The notes under the pieces are model-generated. The model did not search any database. It had not been told where the DNA came from and saw only the letters and a program-made list of their open reading frames with translations. A stretch of DNA of 64,000 bases from Halostella litorea (GTDB taxonomy: Archaea > Halobacteriota > Halobacteria > Halobacteriales > Natronoarchaeaceae): NCBI RefSeq assembly GCF_004785955.1, contig NZ_ML214300.1, positions 62,001 to 126,000 on the forward strand, read 5' to 3'. Below are positions 16,925 to 25,121 of the stretch, one piece after another. A program made the translations under genes and the position numbers. Positions within the stretch are counted from its first letter, which is position 1, and the number at the start of each line of letters is the position of its first letter.

Positions 16925-17827
16925 TTATCCCAGGCCGAGCTTGCTCCGGAGCCGCGAGAGCAGTCCGTCCAGGCCGCCGTCGTCCGCGCTCGCGGCCTCG
17001 TCGTCCTCGCGTTTCTGCTGGCGCAGTTCGTTCAGTTTCGCCGTCTGGTCGTCGACGGTCGACTCCGAGGTGGCGGTCTTCTTCTCGCCGCCTTTCATCT
17101 GCCGGAGCCCCTGGACCTGCGAGTCGACGCCCGACGAGCGCGACGTTTCCGCCTCCACGTCCATCCCGGAGACGTCGATGTCGGTGTCGGTGTTGACCGA
17201 AATCTTCCGGCCCTCGTGTTTCTCGACGCCGCCCCACGACATGTCGACGCCCTCCATCGCGCTCTCGATGTCGGACTCGATCTGCTCGTCGGAGATCGTC
17301 TCCCCCTCGTCGTCCTCGTCCTCCGACACCTCGATGTCGCCGGGACCGGGTTTGACCTGCGCGAGCTGGTGGGCGACCAGCGCCGCGCCGGTCGCGCCGA
17401 CGACGACGGTCAGCCCGGTCGCGTACGTGGCGACGACCTCCATCGTGTAGTCCGCGCCGTAGCCGTTCCAGTCGTCGGGGTAGACGACGTTGAACCCCAC
17501 CACCGCGAGGAGGTTGATCGCGCCGCCGACGGCCGCGGCGTACTGCGCCTTCTTCTCGACGGGGAGCAACACGACGATGCCGGTCATCGCCGCCGGCAGC
17601 GACAGCATCCCGAGCGTGTACGCCGGCCCCATCCGGGCGAAGTAGGCCCCGGTGCGTGGCTCCGCCGCGCTCCCCCAGAGGAACAGCACTAACGCGATGA
17701 CTCCCAGCGCGATCCCCCCGAAGAACAGCCCGAACCCGAGGTAGACGTCCGTGCGGGCGTCCGGCTCCCCGATGTAGGTCCGGTACCACTCGAACAGTTG
17801 GTTCTCCGTTTCCGTGCGTTCGGCCAT
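16925..17827 (-). CDS. Four-helix membrane protein with disordered tail, CdpA-like
   Basis: A 300-residue protein. Residues 1-28 are cytoplasmic (QLFEWYRTYIGEPDARTDVYLG), four transmembrane helices follow (about 29-51, 70-90, 97-115, 129-152), then a long acidic, Ser/Gln-rich disordered region (160-285) and a short C-terminal amphipathic helix (DGLLSRLRSKLGLG, 287-300). This architecture resembles CdpA, a haloarchaeal midcell protein that anchors the FtsZ rings; I recall that family by architecture and cannot confirm by alignment. It lies directly upstream of the actin gene on the same strand. The chosen start is MAERTETEN; an in-frame upstream ATG adds an unlikely leader. Confidence 0.65.
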   Translation of the reverse strand: MAERTETENQLFEWYRTYIGEPDARTDVYLGFGLFFGGIALGVIALVLFLWGSAAEPRTGAYFARMGPAYTLGMLSLPAAMTGIVVLLPVEKKAQYAAAVGGAINLLAVVGFNVVYPDDWNGYGADYTMEVVATYATGLTVVVGATGAALVAHQLAQVKPGPGDIEVSEDEDDEGETISDEQIESDIESAMEGVDMSWGGVEKHEGRKISVNTDTDIDVSGMDVEAETSRSSGVDSQVQGLRQMKGGEKKTATSESTVDDQTAKLNELRQQKREDDEAASADDGGLDGLLSRLRSKLGLG

Positions 17828-18106
17828 TACCGGGAGGGTACTGAGGCCACTCCTATCACTCTTTGGCCAGAAAGCCCTCGGAATCGCTTGGCAGCGATTC
17901 CTCGCCCTTTCAATGTCCGCCAACGAGCGCCTGCGGCGCTCGTTCCAGGTACCGCCAGTCTGCGCGAGCGCTGACGGTCGTCAGCGCACGCTTCGAGTGC
18001 CTGCCCTCCCCCGAACGCTCGCCCGCGGCGCGGAAGCGCGCCGCGCGCTCGCGCTGGCCATCGACCGCAAAACGATGTGAGAAAACGGACGACGAACCGC
18101 TGGTCG
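17828..18106. repeat. Intergenic cluster of four perfect hairpins
   Basis: No gene is visible in this 279-base gap. Four perfect stems occur in a row: GGAATCGCT/AGCGATTCC (17880-17901), AACGAGCGCC/GGCGCTCGTT with loop TGC (17922-17944), GCGCTGAC/GTCAGCGC (17968-17987) and GCGGCGCG/CGCGCCGC (18025-18044). The 15-base string gcctgccctcccccg at 17999-18013 recurs exactly at 31211-31225. Confidence 0.65.
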
Positions 18107-19144
18107 CTACCAGGTGCCGTGGAACGTGTCGAAGGAGAGCGAGTCGAGCGGCTCGTTGCCGACCGCGATCTCGTACTCGCCGGGCGTCAGCATCGGCTTG
18201 TGGAACTGCGGGCCGTCGTCCGTCGTGATGCGCGGACAGCCGGTGTTGACGAACGCGTCCATGTCGAAGTTGCGCAGGCGGTCCGGCGTCACTTCGTCCA
18301 TCGTGATGAGGTAGGCGTCGTCGTTGCCGTCTAAGATCTCCTGGGCCTGCTCCCAGCGGCCCTGGCCGATCTTGGTGCAGTAGATGACGCCCCACTTCTG
18401 GGCGTCCATCGCCTTGTGGACCGCGGCGTAGCGCTGTTTCAGGAACTTCTCGGTGTCGGCGACGGTGACGACGTTGTTGACGGGGTCGCCGATGACGACC
18501 TTCTTGTCGGGGTGTTCCATCGCCAGCCCGAGCGGGTGGAACTTCCCGCCGCCGACGTACAGCACCTGGTCGGCGTCGACCTGGGCGGAGGCGTAGTTGC
18601 AGCCCAGCACCTGCCCCTCGTGGGTCAGCCGCTCGTCGCCGCGGCGGGTGTGGACCTCGTAGCCGCGCTCCTCCAGCCACGCCTTCATGTCCTCGAACTG
18701 GTTCATGTGCTGGGCCGTGGTGACGAGGCCGACCTCCTCGTCGGGCAACTCGTCGAGGGCCTCCTCCATGATGGGGAACACGTCGACGTTCGAGAACAGC
18801 GGGACGTAGATCACCTTGTCCGTGTTCTTCATCGGCGAGTGGCCGAAGTGGACGAACACGTCCGTGCGCTTCATCAGGAACGTGTCCAGGTCACAGGCCC
18901 CGTAGCAGGGCTGGCCCGACAGCATCACGGTCACGTCGTCGGGCACGAGTTCGCGGATGTCGTCCGCGACCTTCGGCCCGCGCCGCTTCAGCCCTTCCGG
19001 GAACTGCAGGCCGACTTTCTTCGCGTCGCGCTCCTCGACGGCCTCGACGATGCGGTCGAGTTCGTAGTCCCACTCGCGGTCGTGCTTGAGGCTCATCCCG
19101 GTGTTTCGCAGGTCCCCCTCGGAGAACTCCGACTCCTGACTCAT
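18107..19144 (-). CDS. dph2: Diphthamide synthesis enzyme Dph2
   Basis: A 345-residue radical-type [4Fe-4S] enzyme. Archaeal Dph2 is a homodimer that cleaves S-adenosylmethionine to a 3-amino-3-carboxypropyl radical and attaches it to a histidine of elongation factor 2, the first step of diphthamide. The three cluster cysteines fall in CYGACD (C84), LGCNYAS (C182) and NTGCPRI (C303), one in each of the three repeated domains. An inner ATG at residue 17 is an alternative start. Confidence 0.93.
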   Translation of the reverse strand: MSQESEFSEGDLRNTGMSLKHDREWDYELDRIVEAVEERDAKKVGLQFPEGLKRRGPKVADDIRELVPDDVTVMLSGQPCYGACDLDTFLMKRTDVFVHFGHSPMKNTDKVIYVPLFSNVDVFPIMEEALDELPDEEVGLVTTAQHMNQFEDMKAWLEERGYEVHTRRGDERLTHEGQVLGCNYASAQVDADQVLYVGGGKFHPLGLAMEHPDKKVVIGDPVNNVVTVADTEKFLKQRYAAVHKAMDAQKWGVIYCTKIGQGRWEQAQEILDGNDDAYLITMDEVTPDRLRNFDMDAFVNTGCPRITTDDGPQFHKPMLTPGEYEIAVGNEPLDSLSFDTFHGTW

Positions 19145-19242
19145 TGCACCCGTCTAGCCACCGCGACCGTTTAACGGCGACGCTTCGGGTGTGTGCCCGG
19201 CAGCCGCACGGACGGGGGCGGCCCGCGGGGACGCGAACCCGC

Positions 19243-20226
19243 TCACTCCGAGTCCTTCAGGTAGACGTTCCCCCGCACTTCCACGGCGCCGTGTCCGGCG
19301 GACCGCCGGTCGGCCGTCGGGTCCGACCCGCCGAGCAGGTCCGCCAGCGTCTCCCGCTTCAGCAGCACGAAGCCGGCGGCGATGACGGCGAAGCCGGCGA
19401 CGGTCGAGGCGGTGATCGCCTCGCCGAGCGCGAGCCAGCCCGCGACAGCGGCGACCGCGGGGGTGGCGTAGTTGACGAGGCTGGCCTCGCTCGGCCCGAC
19501 GCGTTCGAGCAGGTCGAAGTACAGCAGGAAGCCGCCCGCGCCCGCGATGACCGCGAGGTACAGCAGCGCGACGACGAGTTTCGGCGACCACGCCACGCCG
19601 GCCGGGGACTCGCCCGCCGCGGCGCTGATGACGTGCATGACGCCCGCGCCGCCGAGCATCATCCACGCCTGCGTCGGGACGGTGCCCAGCGCGACGCTGA
19701 ACCGGCGGGTCAGCACCGACCCGAGCGCGAACGAGAGCGCCGAGAGGAACAGCAGGCCGACGCCGACGATGCTGCCGTCAAGCGACGAGCCGGTCGGGTC
19801 GGCGACGATCACGACGCCGACCAAGCCGAGGAGGACGCCGACGACGCCGCTCGGCGTCAGCGTCTCGTCGCCGAGCAGCAGGTACGCGAGCGGCGGCGTC
19901 ACGACCGGCGTCAGGCTCAGTATGATCGCGCCGACCGCGCTGCTGACGTACTGCTGGCCGCTGAACAGCAGGGCGAAGTGCAGGCCGACCATCAGCGTTC
20001 CACCCATCGCGACGAGCCGCAACTCCTCGCGGCCGCGGGGGAGCCACCGCCCCGACTTGCCGACCGCGTACGCGAGCATCACCAGCCCGGCGATGTCGTA
20101 CCGGAACGCGGCGAACAGCACCGGCGGCAGCGTACTCAGCCCGTCCTTGATCGCGATGAACGACGATCCCCAGACCACAGCGAGGGCGAGAAACGCCCCA
20201 ACGTTTCTGAATTTGTATATATCCAT
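19243..20226 (-). CDS. EamA/DMT family exporter
   Basis: A 327-residue membrane protein with ten hydrophobic segments in two EamA repeats, the first opening with ALAVVWGSSFIAIKDGL, the second with SALSFALGSVLTRR. DMT transporters move small metabolites, often amino acids or sugars, usually outward. The cargo cannot be read from sequence. The start is at 20226 in an AT-rich patch (gaatttgtatatatcc). A palindromic site lies upstream at 20305-20329. Confidence 0.85.
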   Translation of the reverse strand: MDIYKFRNVGAFLALAVVWGSSFIAIKDGLSTLPPVLFAAFRYDIAGLVMLAYAVGKSGRWLPRGREELRLVAMGGTLMVGLHFALLFSGQQYVSSAVGAIILSLTPVVTPPLAYLLLGDETLTPSGVVGVLLGLVGVVIVADPTGSSLDGSIVGVGLLFLSALSFALGSVLTRRFSVALGTVPTQAWMMLGGAGVMHVISAAAGESPAGVAWSPKLVVALLYLAVIAGAGGFLLYFDLLERVGPSEASLVNYATPAVAAVAGWLALGEAITASTVAGFAVIAAGFVLLKRETLADLLGGSDPTADRRSAGHGAVEVRGNVYLKDSE

Positions 20227-20304
20227 TGTAAACGCCTCCGACGAGAGACCGCGGAGATACCTCCCCTAATCACCCCTCTACCTTCAGTATTCTCGAAGTA
20301 ACGG

Positions 20305-20329
20305 TACCACGTCACACAGTAGTGTGGTA
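20305..20329. promoter_or_regulatory. Inverted repeat between divergent genes
   Basis: TACCAC (20305-20310) is mirrored by GTGGTA (20324-20329), and CACAC by GTGTG inside. It lies about 80 bases upstream of the EamA start and 114 before the YlbF-like gene, suited to an operator. Confidence 0.4.
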
Positions 20330-20442
20330 TGCCTTTCCTCGGGAAGCCGAACTGTTTTTCGCGGCCGTCGGTCCGGGCCGGCCCCGGCGGGGATCGGGGG
20401 CATCCGGCAGGTTCAAACGGGTCCGTCCCCAACGAACCCGCC

Positions 20443-20841
20443 ATGAGCATCGAGACCGACGCCGGCGCGGAGACCGCCGACGAGGACGTCGAAACGCTCG
20501 GCCGCGAACTGGGCGAGGCCATCGCGGACCTCCCCGAGTACCGGACCTTCGAGGAGGCGAAGGCCGCCGTCGAGGCGTCCGACGAGGCCCAGGCCAAGAT
20601 CGAGGAGTTCGAGGAGATCCGCCAGGAGTTCATGCTCGCCCGACAGACCGGCGAGGCCACGCAGGAGGACCTCCAGGAGGTCCAGCGCGCACAGCAGGAA
20701 CTCCACGGGATCCCCGTCATGTCGGAGTACCTGGAAGCCCAGAACGAACTCGACGCCCGCCTCGAAGCGGTCAACGAGGCCATCTCCGAGCCCCTCGCCG
20801 TCGACTTCGGCGAGGAGGCCGGCGGCTGCTGTCAGGACTGA
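20443..20841 (+). CDS. YlbF/YmcA family protein
   Basis: A 132-residue all-helical acidic protein matching the YlbF/YmcA (DUF964) pattern: LGEAIADLPEYRTFEEAKAAVEASDEAQ, IEEFEEIRQEFM, then LHGIPVMSEYLEAQNELDARLEAVNEAIS. It ends in GGCCQD. In Bacillus, YlbF with YmcA and YaaT forms an Fe-S-containing complex that affects RNase Y; archaea lack RNase Y, so the role here is open. The start MSIETDAG is preferred because the 38 residues before it in the open frame are low-complexity. Confidence 0.8.
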   Translation: MSIETDAGAETADEDVETLGRELGEAIADLPEYRTFEEAKAAVEASDEAQAKIEEFEEIRQEFMLARQTGEATQEDLQEVQRAQQELHGIPVMSEYLEAQNELDARLEAVNEAISEPLAVDFGEEAGGCCQD

Positions 20842-20899
20842 CCGGCCGGCCCGTCCGGATGGGACAGCCTGAAGGGCGACCGCTTCTCACGTTTCCACA

Positions 20900-22267
20900 A
20901 TGGAGAGTTCGCGTAGCGGGCGGCGATCCGGCCCGTCACCGGACGCCACCCTCGTGACGCGGAGCCGGGCGGTCGATCCCGCCCCGGTCCGTGCGGTTCT
21001 CGACGCGTTCGACGCCCCGAGAACCGTCTGGGCCGCGCCGGGCGAGCCGACGGTCGTCGGCTGCGGCGCTGCCGAGACGGTCGTCGCCGACGGGGACCGG
21101 TTCGAGGCGGTCCGCGGGGCGGCCGACGACCTGTTCGCGTCGTTCGACGGGGCGGCCGAGCCGGTCGCCCGGCCGCGGCTGTTCGGCGGCTTCGCCTTCC
21201 ACGACGACCACGCGGCCGACGCCCCCTGGGACGGGTTCCCGCCGGGCTACTTCTTCCTGCCGCGCGTGCAGGTGGTCCGCGACGGCGAGGACTGCTGGCT
21301 GACCGTCAACGCCGTCGGGCCGGACGACCCGGCGTCGGTCGAGGAACGGCTGGACGCAGCCGCGGAGACGCTTGCGGACCTGCCCGACCCGGGGCCGGTC
21401 GCCGACCCGCCGGGCGTCGTCGAGCGCCGGCCGACGACCGGGCGCGCGGAGTGGCGCGACCAGGTCGGGGCCGCGCTGGCGCGGATCGACGCCGGCGACC
21501 TGACGAAGGTCGTCCTCGCGCAGGCGATGGGGACGCGGCTCGGGGCGGCCCTGTCCGTGCCGGACGCGCTCGCCCGCCTGCGGTCGCGGTATCCGGACTG
21601 CCACCGCTTCCTGCTCGACGGCGTCGGCGAGGGACCCGACGCCGACGGTGGCGGCGGCCGCTCGACGCTGTTCGGCGCGACGCCGGAGCGCCTGGCGTCG
21701 CTGTCCGGCCGCCGGCTGGAGACGGAGGCCCTCGCCGGCTCCACGGGGCGGGGCGACACGCCCGAGGAGGACGAGTGGCTCGCGACGGAACTGCTGGAGA
21801 GCGGGAAGGACGTCCGCGAACACGAGATAGTCACCGACGCCGTCCGCGACCAGATCGCGCCGTTCGCGGCGTCGGTCCGGACCGGCGCGCGCGGCGTTCG
21901 GAAGCTGGACACCGTCCAGCACCTCCGGACGCCGGTGTCGGCGGAACTGGCCGACGCGACCCACGTGCTGGACGTGATCGAGGCGCTCCACCCCACGCCG
22001 GCGGTCGGCGGCCTGCCGCCGACCCTGGCCCTGGAGACGATCCGTGAGACGGAGACGTTCGACCGCGGCTGGTACGCCGCCCCGGTCGGCTGGTTCGACG
22101 CGGCCGGCGACGGGACGTTCGCGGTGGCGATCCGGTCGGCCGTCGCCCGCGGCGACAGGGCGACGCTGTTTGCCGGCGCGGGGATCGTCGCCGACAGCGA
22201 CCCGGACCGCGAGTGGGACGAGATACAGCTCAAGTACCGCCCCGTGCTGGACGCGCTGGAACGATGA
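20900..22267 (+). CDS. menF: Isochorismate synthase
   Basis: A 455-residue chorismate-binding enzyme that converts chorismate to isochorismate, committing it to menaquinone. The C-terminal half has the family signatures: LTKVVLAQAM, LFGATPERL, TEALAGSTGRG, an EHEIVTDAV helix (general acid/Mg site), VQHLRTPV, LHPTPAVGGLP and AGAGIVADSDP. The N-terminal 190 residues are the variable scaffold. Its stop overlaps the menD start (ATGA), so it opens a menFD unit. Confidence 0.95.
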   Translation: MESSRSGRRSGPSPDATLVTRSRAVDPAPVRAVLDAFDAPRTVWAAPGEPTVVGCGAAETVVADGDRFEAVRGAADDLFASFDGAAEPVARPRLFGGFAFHDDHAADAPWDGFPPGYFFLPRVQVVRDGEDCWLTVNAVGPDDPASVEERLDAAAETLADLPDPGPVADPPGVVERRPTTGRAEWRDQVGAALARIDAGDLTKVVLAQAMGTRLGAALSVPDALARLRSRYPDCHRFLLDGVGEGPDADGGGGRSTLFGATPERLASLSGRRLETEALAGSTGRGDTPEEDEWLATELLESGKDVREHEIVTDAVRDQIAPFAASVRTGARGVRKLDTVQHLRTPVSAELADATHVLDVIEALHPTPAVGGLPPTLALETIRETETFDRGWYAAPVGWFDAAGDGTFAVAIRSAVARGDRATLFAGAGIVADSDPDREWDEIQLKYRPVLDALER

Positions 22268-24000
22268 CCGCCGCCGAACGCAACGAGGCGTGGGCCGACG
22301 CCCTCGTCGCCGAACTCGCCGCCGGCGGGGTGGACGCGGTCTGTGTCGCGCCGGGCAGCCGGTCGACGCCGCTGACGATGGCGTTCGCCCGGAGCGACGA
22401 CGTGCGGATCTTCTCCCACCTCGACGAGCGCTCCGCGGCCTACTTCGCGCTCGGCCGTGCCCGGCGGACCGGGCAGGTGACGCCGCTGGTCTGTACCTCG
22501 GGCACCGCGGCCGCGAACTTCCACCCCGCCGTGATGGAGGCCGACCGGGCGCGGGTCCCCCTTCTGGTCCTCACCGCGGACCGCCCGCCGGAACTGCGCG
22601 ACAGCGGCGCGAACCAGACGGTCGACCAGACGAAGCTGTACGGCGACGCCGTCCGCTGGTTCCGCGAACTGCCCGAACCCCGCGACGGGGGGCGGCCGCT
22701 CCGCTCGCTCCGGACGACGGCGGCCCGCGCGCTCGCTGAGGCGACGGGGACGCCCGCCGGGCCGGTCCACCTCAACTGCCCGTTCCGAAAGCGGCTGGAA
22801 CCGCCCGAGGGGACCGCGAACGAGGACCGTCGGACGACCGCCCCCGAGCGCCCCCACGTCCGGACGACGGCGGGGCGGCCGACGCTCGACGAGGACCGGC
22901 TGGCCGACCTCGCGGCGGCGGTCGACGGCGCGGACCGCGGCCTCGTGGTGGCGGGACCGGCGGACGACGCCGCGCCGTCGCCGGACGCGGTCGCCGACTT
23001 CGCCGCGGCCGCCGGGTTCCCGATCCTGGCGGACCCGCTCTCGGGCGTCCGGTACGGCCCACACGTCGGCGACGCGCCCGTGGTCGGCGGCTACGACGGC
23101 TACCTCGACCCCGCCGTGACGGGCGACTGGCCCGACCCGGACCTGGTCGTGCGGTTCGGCGCGTCGCCCACCTCGAAGCCGCTGCGGAAGTACCTGCGCC
23201 GGACCGGAAGCCGGCAGTTGGTCGTCGACCCCGCGGGCGGCTGGCGCGAGGCGGAGTTCGCGGCGACCGACCTCGTCGTCGCCGACCCCGAGCGGCTGTT
23301 CGAGGGCCTCGCCGAGCGCGTCGCCGAACCCGCCGACCCGGGGTGGCGCGACCGCTGGCTCGACGCCGACCGGCGGTACTGGGCGACCGTCGCCGACGCC
23401 CGCGGCGAGCGCCGGTTCGAGGGCGACGCCCTGGCGACCGCCGTCGAGGACGCGCCCGACCCCGCGACGCTGTTCGTCTCCAACAGCATGCCGGTCCGGG
23501 ATCTGGACCGCTTCGGCGCGCCGCGGACGGCCGACCTGACCGTCCTCGGCAACCGCGGCGCGAGCGGCATCGACGGCATCGTCAGCACGGCGCTGGGGGC
23601 CGGGAGCGCGACCGGTGACCCGCTCGTACTCGTCACCGGCGACCTCGCGTTCTACCACGACATGAACGGCCTGCTGGCGGTCGGGCGCTGCGGCGTCGAC
23701 GCGACGATAGTCGTCGTGAACAACGACGGCGGCGGCATCTTCCACATGCTCCCCGTCGAGGCGTTCGACCCGCCGTTCACCGAGCAGTTCAGGACGCCCC
23801 ACGGCCTCGACTTCGCGCCCGCCGCGGAGCTGTACGGGCTGGAGTTCGTCCGCGCCCGGGACCGCGATGCGTTCCGCGAGGCGTACCGCGCGTCGCTCGA
23901 CAGCGCCGGGACGCAGGTGATCGAGGTCCGGTCCGACGCCGAGCGGAGCCACCGCGAGCGCGAGGCGATCCACCGCGCGGCGGTCGACGACCTGTCCTGA
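22264..24000 (+). CDS. menD: SEPHCHC synthase (2-succinyl-5-enolpyruvyl-6-hydroxy-3-cyclohexene-1-carboxylate synthase)
   Basis: A 578-residue thiamine-diphosphate enzyme that joins isochorismate and 2-oxoglutarate with loss of CO2. Seen in order: CVAPGSRSTPL and HLDERSAAYFALG (with the catalytic Glu), CTSGTAAANF, RPPELRDSGANQT, the middle domain, then the ThDP/Mg region GNRGASGIDGIVSTALG, GDLAFYHDMNG and NNDGGGIFHMLP. The length is normal for MenD. The ATG overlaps the menF stop by four bases; a longer frame reaches into menF but is not needed. Confidence 0.96.
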   Translation: MTAAERNEAWADALVAELAAGGVDAVCVAPGSRSTPLTMAFARSDDVRIFSHLDERSAAYFALGRARRTGQVTPLVCTSGTAAANFHPAVMEADRARVPLLVLTADRPPELRDSGANQTVDQTKLYGDAVRWFRELPEPRDGGRPLRSLRTTAARALAEATGTPAGPVHLNCPFRKRLEPPEGTANEDRRTTAPERPHVRTTAGRPTLDEDRLADLAAAVDGADRGLVVAGPADDAAPSPDAVADFAAAAGFPILADPLSGVRYGPHVGDAPVVGGYDGYLDPAVTGDWPDPDLVVRFGASPTSKPLRKYLRRTGSRQLVVDPAGGWREAEFAATDLVVADPERLFEGLAERVAEPADPGWRDRWLDADRRYWATVADARGERRFEGDALATAVEDAPDPATLFVSNSMPVRDLDRFGAPRTADLTVLGNRGASGIDGIVSTALGAGSATGDPLVLVTGDLAFYHDMNGLLAVGRCGVDATIVVVNNDGGGIFHMLPVEAFDPPFTEQFRTPHGLDFAPAAELYGLEFVRARDRDAFREAYRASLDSAGTQVIEVRSDAERSHREREAIHRAAVDDLS

Positions 24001-24018
24001 CCGCCCGCAGTCGCCGGC

Positions 24019-24894
24019 TCACGGCCGGAGCGCCCGCTCGACGACGACGGCGAACGCGAACAGCGACCACGGGAGCCCGACCGCGGCCAGCGCCGGCACG
24101 GAGAGCGGGTCGACCGAGAACGCGACGACGCCGAGCGGCGCGAGGACGCTCAGGACGCCGAACAGCAGGATGCCGAGCGGCGGCACCGTCAGGAGATAGC
24201 CCGTGACGAGCAGCGTACAGCCGCCGACGACGAGCCGTGCGACCAGCGGGAACGGCGGGAAGAGCGTGCTGGCGACCATCACCGGGTAGAGAAAGACCAT
24301 CCCGGCGAGGAAGACGACCCGGTCCGGCGTGAGCGGGACGCTGACCCGGTTCTCGCGGGCCGCCGCCTCGCCCCAGTCGCGGACCGCGTACCCCGTTCCC
24401 CCGGACTCCGACCGCTCCCGGTAGAACTGCTGGCGGCGGCTGGAGCGCGAACGCCCGGCGGCGTCGGATGACGCCCCCGCCGTCCGGTCGGTGGTCGCTT
24501 CCGCCGTCCCGCCGGCGCGGCGGCCGTCGTCGCGGTCGGTCCCCCGCCGGTCGCGCGGGTCCCCGTCGGTCGCCCACTGCTCCGCGGCGTCGCTCGGGTC
24601 CGTCGCGCCCGCCGACTCGGACGCCGTCCACGGCGACTGCTCGGCCCCGGCGGCGTTCTCGCCGGTGACCCGCCCCACGTACGCCTCGTGGCCGAGGCGG
24701 TCGTACCGCGCGCGCTCTGCCTCGTCCCCCAGCACCTCCTCGGCCCGGGTCACCTCGCGGAACCGCTCGCTGGCGTCCGGCGCGTCGCTGACGTCGGGAT
24801 GCGTCTCCTTGACGCGCTCGCGGTAGGCGGCCTGGATCTCGTCCTGCGTGGCGTCGGGGGCGACGCCGAGCACGTCGTAGTACGTCTCCGCCAT
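24019..24894 (-). CDS. DnaJ-domain membrane protein
   Basis: A 291-residue protein. Residues 1-68 are a J domain (MAETYYDVLGVAPDATQDEI) with the HPD tripeptide at 32-34 that stimulates Hsp70 ATPase. A Ser/Asp/Arg-rich linker (about 75-175) follows, then four or five hydrophobic segments (about 200-290). The zinc-finger and substrate domains of true DnaJ are missing. It would recruit DnaK to the membrane. It sits inverted between menD and menB with no known link to quinone synthesis. The preferred start is MAETYY; an upstream start adds a basic leader. Confidence 0.82.
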   Translation of the reverse strand: MAETYYDVLGVAPDATQDEIQAAYRERVKETHPDVSDAPDASERFREVTRAEEVLGDEAERARYDRLGHEAYVGRVTGENAAGAEQSPWTASESAGATDPSDAAEQWATDGDPRDRRGTDRDDGRRAGGTAEATTDRTAGASSDAAGRSRSSRRQQFYRERSESGGTGYAVRDWGEAAARENRVSVPLTPDRVVFLAGMVFLYPVMVASTLFPPFPLVARLVVGGCTLLVTGYLLTVPPLGILLFGVLSVLAPLGVVAFSVDPLSVPALAAVGLPWSLFAFAVVVERALRP

Positions 24895-24960
24895 GGCGGC
24901 GTTACTGCGCTCCCTTATCGCGGCGGTGACAAAAGCGCCCCGGCCGGTTGCGAACCGCAC

Positions 24961-25054
24961 GGAACGAACGAGCGCGAGGCGAGCGAAGCGAGCCGGACGA
25001 CTGCGACGGGAGTGAGCAAACGCCCCGCGTTTGCGAACGTCGTCACGGCCGTGA
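24961..25054. repeat. Palindrome-rich intergenic stretch before menB
   Basis: Repeated gcgag/cgaag units (24971-24994) are followed by a perfect hairpin CAAACGC/GCGTTTG with loop CCC (25017-25033) and a perfect 12-base palindrome TCACGGCCGTGA (25043-25054). No gene is seen in the 227-base gap (24895-25121). Confidence 0.5.
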
Positions 25055-25086
25055 GGAGCACGGCGACGAGCGGCTGTGACGGGAAC

Positions 25087-25094
25087 CTATTTTT
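25087..25094 (+). promoter_or_regulatory. TATA-like box for menB
   Basis: ctattttt is centred 31 bases before the menB ATG, within GC-rich flanks. Confidence 0.5.
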
Positions 25095-25121
25095 CCCTGC
25101 CGGCCCGAGTCCCGGGAAACG

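Noticed and set aside
17828-18106. CRISPR array or insertion-sequence remnant in the hairpin-rich gap
   Set aside because: The hairpins differ in sequence and spacing, so no direct repeat-spacer order; no transposase pieces or matched terminal repeats are visible.
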